From a bacterium (GTDB lineage: Bacteria; Zhuqueibacterota; Zhuqueibacteria; Residuimicrobiales; Residuimicrobiaceae): 12,381 nt of DNA. Position numbers and translations under genes: made by a program. Shown piece by piece: positions 8,971 to 12,381 of the stretch. The first letter of the stretch is position 1. Every line of letters starts with the position of its first letter. The notes under the pieces were generated by a model, which did not search any database, was not told the DNA's origin, and worked only from the letters and a program-made list of their open reading frames with translations. The stretch covers positions 1 through 12,381 of the forward strand of contig JAAYTV010000165.1 of NCBI GenBank assembly GCA_012523655.1. The letters are read 5' to 3'.

Positions 8971-8986
8971 CGGCGACCGTTCGCCG
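8971..8986 (-). repeat. GC-rich hairpin in the leader of the YafK-type gene
   Basis: CGGCGA (8971-8976) and TCGCCG (8981-8986) form a perfect 6-bp stem with a 4-base loop, 25 bases upstream of the ATG at 8945 and downstream of the lipoprotein terminator. No T-run follows on either strand. It may influence readthrough mRNA or translation, or be chance. I see no convincing -10/-35 pair between it and the terminator. Confidence 0.35.
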
Positions 8987-9004
8987 ATCGAGCCGTACTG
9001 GGTC

Positions 9005-9052
9005 TTAAATAGAAAACCTCAGTCCACCCATTAAAGCGGTGAACTGAGGTTT
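9005..9052 (-). terminator. Intrinsic terminator after the lipoprotein gene
   Basis: On the minus strand AAACCTCAGT (9052-9043) pairs perfectly with ACTGAGGTTT (9023-9014). After a single A.C mismatch the stem continues for four more pairs (9041-9038 with 9028-9025), leaving a 9-base loop. The stem is followed on the minus strand by a T-rich tract (TTTTCTATTT, 9016 to 9007). It starts 30 bases beyond the stop of the lipoprotein gene, the standard position. On the plus strand the tract after the stem is TTTACATG, much poorer, so the minus orientation is favoured. Confidence 0.88.
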
Positions 9053-9081
9053 ACATGATTTATCAGGCGCGAAAGAGATGA

Positions 9082-9684
9082 TTAACGGCCCAATTTTTTG
9101 TTGATCGCTTGCTGCAGTTCTTCGGAGATGGCCGCAACCTTTTGCAGACCGGCCTGGACCTTGTCACGGGCGGTCAGAAAATCACCGTTGGTGAGGGCGG
9201 TGTTGGCTTCAGCAACCGAGGCTTCGACGGTGGCCAGATCGGCATTCATGGCTTCCAGAGCCGCTCTGCCTTCTTTGCCGCGCGGTGCTTTTTTCATCAG
9301 CATTTTCACATCATCGATGGCCGGACCGATTTTCGCCAGCAGGTCAGTGGCTTCGGCTTTGACCTTCTCTTTGTTCGCGACAGCGGTGTCTTTGGCGTTG
9401 TTCGCAGCAGCCAGGGTGGCGGCCAACATGGTCTTCGCTTTGGAGTAGCTGCGGAACAGTGCGAACTTGGAGTTTTGTTTCTCGATCTCAGCGTTGATGG
9501 CGTTCAAAGAGTCCTTAACGGCATTGAACAGCTCAGGGGCATACCGATCAGCCTCAACGGCTTTGGCGGCATCCAACGCTGCCTTCACGGCGTCCAGTTC
9601 CTGCTGCGGAACTTTGGCACAACCGACGATCAGGGTCATCGCGAAAATCACGACGAGCACTGCAACGAGTGTTTTCACCTTCAT
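9082..9684 (-). CDS. Helical lipoprotein, DUF4398-like, 200 aa
   Basis: This is a small exported lipoprotein of unknown specific function. Residues 1-21 are a type II signal peptide with lipobox IVGC, so Cys22 should be lipidated after signal peptidase II cleavage; the following Ala-Lys does not give the inner-membrane retention Asp, so an outer-membrane location is favoured. The mature part is almost wholly Ala-rich amphipathic helix: a first half (about 29-110) with the 'A..A...Y.PEL..A' pattern typical of DUF4398-like proteins, and a second half (about 111-195) with TNGDFLTARDKVQAGL. It ends in INKKLGR, a basic tail reminiscent of, but not identical to, the C-terminal Lys of Braun lipoprotein. 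It has a strong ribosome binding site, its own promoter and a terminator, so it is probably monocistronic and well expressed. Both halves resemble the helical region of the adjacent YafK-type protein, which suggests a related structural role at the peptidoglycan. Confidence 0.88.
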   Translation of the reverse strand: MKVKTLVAVLVVIFAMTLIVGCAKVPQQELDAVKAALDAAKAVEADRYAPELFNAVKDSLNAINAEIEKQNSKFALFRSYSKAKTMLAATLAAANNAKDTAVANKEKVKAEATDLLAKIGPAIDDVKMLMKKAPRGKEGRAALEAMNADLATVEASVAEANTALTNGDFLTARDKVQAGLQKVAAISEELQQAINKKLGR

Positions 9685-9693
9685 TGAAAGTAA

Positions 9694-9699
9694 CCTCCT
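9694..9699 (-). promoter_or_regulatory. Strong ribosome binding site of the lipoprotein gene
   Basis: A perfect AGGAGG lies on the minus strand with a 9-base spacer to the ATG at 9684. It fixes the start and is the best Shine-Dalgarno sequence in the window; most other genes here have weak ones. This suggests high translation of the lipoprotein. Confidence 0.92.
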
Positions 9700-9810
9700 A
9701 AAAAGATTGATTGGGGTGAATAATGTGAAAAACGGCTTGTTTAGTCGCTCAAATTGTGTATAATTTACAGCAATATTTTAGGAAATACAAGAGAAATTGC
9801 AACTATTTTT

Positions 9811-9902
9811 ATCTTGGTCTTACCGCTGTTCTTTGCCAAGTGTCCACCCGGGTCATCCGGGAGCAGCCGCCTATCGGACCGGCCGAAAGGGCAAAGACCG
9901 AT
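9811..9902 (-). promoter_or_regulatory. Candidate structured RNA leader upstream of the lipoprotein gene
   Basis: A GC-rich island of about 90 bases in an AT-rich intergenic region folds by eye on the minus strand into a closed, junction-like structure. The outer stem pairs ATCGGTCTT (9902-9894) with AAGACC-AA-GAT (9821-9811), nine pairs with a 2-base bulge. Inside it TGCC (9893-9890) pairs with GGCA (9837-9834), GTCC (9879-9876) with GGAC (9845-9842), and a hairpin CCCGG/CCGGG (9861-9857 with 9851-9847) closes a 5-base loop. A competing 7-bp stem, CTTTGCC (9896-9890) with GGCAAAG (9837-9831), shares bases with the outer stem, and GCTG (9867-9864) could pair with CAGC (9828-9825) as a pseudoknot. 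The element begins about 10 bases after the predicted transcription start and ends 126 bases before the ATG. I cannot match it to a riboswitch class I know. It could instead be a small RNA or an intergenic repeat. Confidence 0.55.
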
Positions 9903-9919
9903 AAAAAATTACAGCCATT

Positions 9920-9948
9920 AATATACTGCCTTTTATTGACAGAATCAA
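9920..9948 (-). promoter_or_regulatory. Sigma70-like promoter of the lipoprotein gene
   Basis: On the minus strand TTGATT (9948-9943; 4 of 6 consensus) and TATATT (9925-9920; 5 of 6) are separated by exactly 17 bases. The predicted start is near 9913, giving a leader of about 228 nt that begins just before the structured element. The -35 box lies inside an inverted repeat. An A/T-tract palindrome lies immediately upstream and could act like an UP element. Confidence 0.6.
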
Positions 9949-9966
9949 TAAAAAAGTATACTTTTT
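9931..9966. repeat. AT-rich inverted repeat and adjacent palindrome over the promoter
   Basis: TTTTATTGA (9931-9939) and TCAATAAAA (9945-9953) form perfect 9-bp arms around CAGAA. AAAAAGTATACTTTTT (9951-9966) is a perfect 16-base palindrome sharing three bases with the right arm. The first repeat covers the -35 box of the minus-strand promoter, a typical operator position. It might otherwise serve as a weak terminator-like hairpin for the phosphoesterase transcript coming from upstream. Confidence 0.5.
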
Positions 9967-10114
9967 ATATTCTCGTCGATCATGGCAACCACTACCCCGG
10001 CCGAGTGCGCTCGCACCACCGCGGGTGGAAAAAGCAGACGCCATCGCACACTATGACTCTCCCGATCATCGTCAGGTGATCCTCGTGTGCTCCCCTGATC
10101 GACCGCCTTCCGAG
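9967..10114. other. Intergenic stretch with no gene seen
   Basis: Together with the leader, the gap between the lipoprotein and phosphoesterase genes is 430 bases (9685-10114). This part holds the 3' flank of the phosphoesterase gene. It has nested short inverted repeats, GCACAC (10046-10051) with GTGTGC (10085-10090) enclosing GATCA (10064-10068) with TGATC (10077-10081), and a CCACC-GCG-GGTGG hairpin near 10016-10028. None is followed by a T-run on the minus strand. Open frames across it lack protein-like sequence. Confidence 0.45.
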
Positions 10115-11644
10115 TTATTCCTTTCTTGCGGCTTTTCGCGTACCCTGAATTTTTATCACTGTGATCTCCGGTGGACTGAGAAAACGGATGGGGAAGAGGA
10201 TCGTGCCCAACCCCCGGTTGATGTACAGCGTGGCGTTGCCGTGGCGGGACAAACCACGGCTGGGAAGACGGACGCCCGGGGAACGCACCCAGGGCGCCCC
10301 CAAGAGCGGCAGATAGATCTGGCCGCCGTGCGTGTGCCCGGAAAGCTGCAGATCCATTCCCTCGGCGGCGGCATGGCGGATGAACGCCGGATGATGGGCG
10401 AGCAGGATCGAATAACAGGTGTCCGGAATTTGCCGGGCCAACATGGGCACAGCCGCTTCGTTCCAGTTGAAATCGATCCATCGGTCTGGTTTGAATCCGG
10501 GAGTCAGCGCCTGCAAATTTTCTCTAACCAGCGTATCTCCTTGTTGCGTATAAACGAGCAGATCATCAAAGTCGTGTAGGCCGGGCTGGTTGCAGTATAG
10601 TCCGATGGCGCCGCGCCGCAGTCTGGTGGTGGAAGAATCAACGGCAATCGCCTGCCAGGCTACGGGCTCCGGTTCGCCGGCAGGCCAGGCTTTTCCGTAC
10701 ATGACCGTGCAGCCGGTGCGGGTCTCCACTTTTACGGCAGCGCAGTACCAATGGCCGGCCACCATGGGGAAAGGATCGGCAAGAGTCTGCTCCACTACGG
10801 ACGTGCCGTGCGGGGCGAAACGAAATCTCTGCTCTTCAGGGTACCAGCGCCAGCGGTAGTAGCGGTCATAGCCGTGTGGATAGTGCGAATAAAAAAGCAG
10901 CCCCATGGTGCTGGTGGCCGGCTTGCTCAAGCGGAAGCGGGCGTAAAAGCTATAGTCCTGCCAGGGGCCGTCCTGGAGAGGATAATAGTGGGTGTATGAA
11001 TTTTTACTGGAGCGCCCGGCACGGAAAAATTTTTCTTCGCCCTCATTGCGAACCGTGAAGCGGGCGGTCTGTCCGGCATCAAAGGCGGAATAGTCTACGC
11101 CCGCCAGGTACAGAGCCTGGCCGTCGATAGACAGGCGCTGCGATTGATTGGTCAACACCGTTCGGTTCTCGCCGGCGAGCAGGTCCAGCAGAACATCCCC
11201 GGTTTCCTTGTCGTCGCTAAAGTCGTGGTTGCCGCGAACCGCCCATACGCCATGGGGCGCGGACAGAGCTGAGACGAACCCGCGCAGCGCCTCCAGTTCT
11301 GCCGTAAAAGCAGGCGTGCCGACCCGGTCGAACATGCTTTGCGAACTCAGATAATCGCCGGTCAGGACGATCAGATCCGGTGCTTGTTCACTCACGCGGC
11401 GCACCGTTTTTTCGATAAATTCGGCGGAGAGCGAGCCGATGTGGAGGTCGGAGAGCTGTACCACCGTCAGGTCAAAACCTTGCGGGAGCTTGGCGCTGAA
11501 CAGGGGGATGGTCTCGACCTTGTGCTGCTGTGGTTCGATGACCAGACTGTAGCTGAGCAGGAGAGCGGCGGCGATCAGGAGGATCACCGCCGGAAGCATC
11601 AAGGTTTTAATTTTTCGCCGCACGTTTTCACCAGCATGGATCAA
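10115..11644 (-). CDS. Membrane-anchored metallophosphoesterase with inserted beta-sandwich-like domain
   Basis: This is a calcineurin-like phosphoesterase of the YkuE/YaeI type: a dinuclear-metal hydrolase of phosphoester bonds whose substrate is unknown. It has 509 residues and a transmembrane anchor at about 17-35. All metal-binding motifs are present: DLH at 66-68, GD at 96-97, GNHD at 138-141, His417/His418 in LLAHHP, and GHTHGG at 436-441. Between LAGVDY (ends 185) and WIDFNW (389), where YkuE relatives have only a short link, lies an extra segment of about 190 residues: WQDYSFYARFRL, MGLLFYSH, YYRWRWYPEEQRFRF, GHWYCAAVKVE, GAIGLY, HDFDDLLVY. That order of strands resembles concanavalin A-like/LamG or DUF1080 domains, which often bind or process glycans. 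The start is uncertain: TTG 11644 is the longest, GTG 11623 leaves an RRKIKT basic end before the anchor, ATG 11599 lacks it, and none has a good ribosome binding site. Confidence 0.88.
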   Translation of the reverse strand: MIHAGENVRRKIKTLMLPAVILLIAAALLLSYSLVIEPQQHKVETIPLFSAKLPQGFDLTVVQLSDLHIGSLSAEFIEKTVRRVSEQAPDLIVLTGDYLSSQSMFDRVGTPAFTAELEALRGFVSALSAPHGVWAVRGNHDFSDDKETGDVLLDLLAGENRTVLTNQSQRLSIDGQALYLAGVDYSAFDAGQTARFTVRNEGEEKFFRAGRSSKNSYTHYYPLQDGPWQDYSFYARFRLSKPATSTMGLLFYSHYPHGYDRYYRWRWYPEEQRFRFAPHGTSVVEQTLADPFPMVAGHWYCAAVKVETRTGCTVMYGKAWPAGEPEPVAWQAIAVDSSTTRLRRGAIGLYCNQPGLHDFDDLLVYTQQGDTLVRENLQALTPGFKPDRWIDFNWNEAAVPMLARQIPDTCYSILLAHHPAFIRHAAAEGMDLQLSGHTHGGQIYLPLLGAPWVRSPGVRLPSRGLSRHGNATLYINRGLGTILFPIRFLSPPEITVIKIQGTRKAARKE

Positions 11645-11699
11645 GGGCGTGAATAGCAGACTGAACTCCCGTAGCCGCCGCTGAACCGGCCTGACGCTA

Positions 11700-11762
11700 G
11701 GTGTAAAATGAAATGATAAATTGAATAAAATTTTATATATTAAAATAAACGCATAAAAGCAA
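11700..11762. promoter_or_regulatory. AT-rich divergent promoter region
   Basis: The 150 bases between the divergent phosphoesterase and zwf genes include a very AT-rich stretch. On the minus strand TTGCTT (11762-11757) and TATATA (11739-11734) are 17 bases apart and could drive the phosphoesterase gene with a leader of about 80 nt. For zwf, TTGAAT (11721-11726) with several AT-rich -10 candidates is possible but not distinctive. The hexamers are weak, so only the general location is supported. Confidence 0.35.
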
Positions 11763-11782
11763 GCCTTTTCAGTCCCTCCAAG

Positions 11783-11788
11783 AAGGAG
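11783..11788 (+). promoter_or_regulatory. Ribosome binding site of zwf
   Basis: AAGGAG ends 6 bases before the ATG at 11795. It selects this ATG over the in-frame ATG eight codons later (11819). Confidence 0.85.
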
Positions 11789-11794
11789 AAAAGC

Positions 11795-12381
11795 ATGGCC
11801 AATCCTCTGCGTCAGGGGATGCGCTTATCCAAACGTATCGAGCCCTGTTCGCTGGTTATCTTTGGTGCAACCGGCGATCTCACACAGCGTAAACTGGCGC
11901 CGGCGTTGTTCAACCTGGAGCAGCAGGGACTGCTGCCCAACGGGCTGGAGATCGTTGGTTTTGCGCGGCGGGATAAAAATGACGACGCCTTTCGCGCCGA
12001 AATGACCGATGCGCTCAGACATAACATCCGCTCCGGCGGAGAAGCGGCGCTGCAGCGTTTCAGCCGGCGGCTGCATTATTTGCGTGGGGATTTCAACGAG
12101 GCGGACGCCTTCCGGCGTCTCTCTGATTTGTTGTTCAAACTGGCGGAAAGCGGGCGACGGCCCGCCCATCATCTTTTCTATCTGGCCACGCCGCCTTCCC
12201 AGTATGAAACCATCGCCATGAATTTGGGGCAGACCGGACTGGCCCACTCGGCCTCGGGCTGGACCCGGCTGATTGTTGAGAAACCCTTTGGCCGTGATCT
12301 GGCCAGCGCACGCTCGCTCAACGCCCGGCTCACGGCTGTTTTTCAGGAGGACCAGCTCTTCCGTATCGATCACTATCTCGG
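11795..12381 (+). CDS. zwf: Glucose-6-phosphate 1-dehydrogenase, N-terminal part
   Basis: This enzyme oxidises glucose 6-phosphate to 6-phosphogluconolactone with NAD(P)+, the first step of the oxidative pentose phosphate pathway in the cytoplasm. The gene runs off the window after 195 complete codons; the full family length is about 480-510 residues. The frame is open from the ATG to the window end and starts MANPLRQGMRLSKR. The nucleotide-binding motif GATGDLTQRKL is at residues 24-34, EKPFGRDLASARSLN at 162-176, and the substrate-binding motif RIDHYLG at 190-196 is cut by the window edge after the first two bases of the Gly codon. A good ribosome binding site supports the start. It is transcribed divergently from the phosphoesterase gene. 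No neighbouring pentose phosphate gene (gnd, pgl) is visible, though they may follow. Assignment is secure; NADP versus NAD preference cannot be read here. Confidence 0.96.
   Translation, partial: MANPLRQGMRLSKRIEPCSLVIFGATGDLTQRKLAPALFNLEQQGLLPNGLEIVGFARRDKNDDAFRAEMTDALRHNIRSGGEAALQRFSRRLHYLRGDFNEADAFRRLSDLLFKLAESGRRPAHHLFYLATPPSQYETIAMNLGQTGLAHSASGWTRLIVEKPFGRDLASARSLNARLTAVFQEDQLFRIDHYL

Noticed and set aside
9831..9896. tRNA-like or SRP-RNA-like reading of the structured island on the plus strand
   Set aside because: The 7-bp closing stem looks like an acceptor stem, but there is no T-loop, anticodon arm or CCA. The GGTCA...AGCAGCC resemblance to SRP domain IV lacks the GGAA loop and has too little room between the strands.
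9936..9962. Plus-strand promoter TTGACA with TATACT
   Set aside because: The -35 is perfect but the spacer is only 15 bases, and the transcript would run antisense into the phosphoesterase gene with no plus-strand gene to serve. The motif is partly a by-product of the inverted repeat.
9756..10079. Plus-strand 107-residue open frame in the lipoprotein/phosphoesterase gap
   Set aside because: It runs through the promoter, palindromes and the structured element; its composition changes abruptly and it has no ribosome binding site or recognisable sequence.
9945..10579. Open frames 9945-10481 (minus) and 10025-10579 (plus) overlapping the phosphoesterase 3' end
   Set aside because: They are other-frame shadows of the phosphoesterase, which has intact GHTHGG and C-terminal sequence in its own frame.
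1..12381. Mobile elements, CRISPR arrays, toxin-antitoxin or phage genes
   Set aside because: No transposase or integrase sequence, no spaced direct repeats and no small paired genes are visible; all main genes fit ordinary envelope and central metabolism roles.

Overview
The window reads as chromosome from a diderm (outer-membrane-bearing) bacterium. It carries an Omp85/TamA-type outer-membrane assembly protein, a TamB-type protein, a lipoprotein and two L,D-transpeptidases. Base composition is moderately GC-rich inside genes, with AT-rich intergenic promoters. The mix of proteins would fit a lineage near the FCB group (for example KSB1/Calditrichota-like), but that is a weak inference and I recognise no marker gene that settles it. 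I see no mobile element, CRISPR array, tRNA or rRNA.

Positions 1-6063 (plus strand): the end of a peptidase M19 (membrane dipeptidase) gene, then a tamA-like gene starting 4 bases after its stop, then a tamB-like gene. This looks like one transcription unit for outer-membrane protein assembly.

Positions 6079-8945 (minus strand, convergent with tamB): a set of three inner-membrane-anchored envelope proteins. In transcription order they are a YafK-type L,D-transpeptidase with a long periplasmic helical region, a classical YkuD L,D-transpeptidase with a THGCVR active site, and an unrecognised single-pass membrane protein.

Positions 9005-9953 (minus strand): an apparently autonomous lipoprotein unit. 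It has a sigma70-like promoter overlapped by an inverted repeat, a leader of about 230 nt that begins with a compact GC-rich structured element, a strong ribosome binding site, the lipoprotein gene, and a clear intrinsic terminator. The helical body of the lipoprotein resembles the helical region of the YafK-type enzyme next to it. I infer that these genes form a peptidoglycan/outer-membrane linkage or remodelling module. The structured leader is the most interesting non-coding signal and matches no riboswitch class I can recall.

Positions 10115-11644 (minus strand): a membrane-anchored calcineurin-like phosphoesterase whose catalytic fold is interrupted by an inserted domain of about 190 residues resembling a concanavalin A/LamG-type beta sandwich. 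Positions 11795 to the window end (plus strand, divergent): the N-terminal third or so of glucose-6-phosphate dehydrogenase (zwf), which opens the oxidative pentose phosphate pathway.
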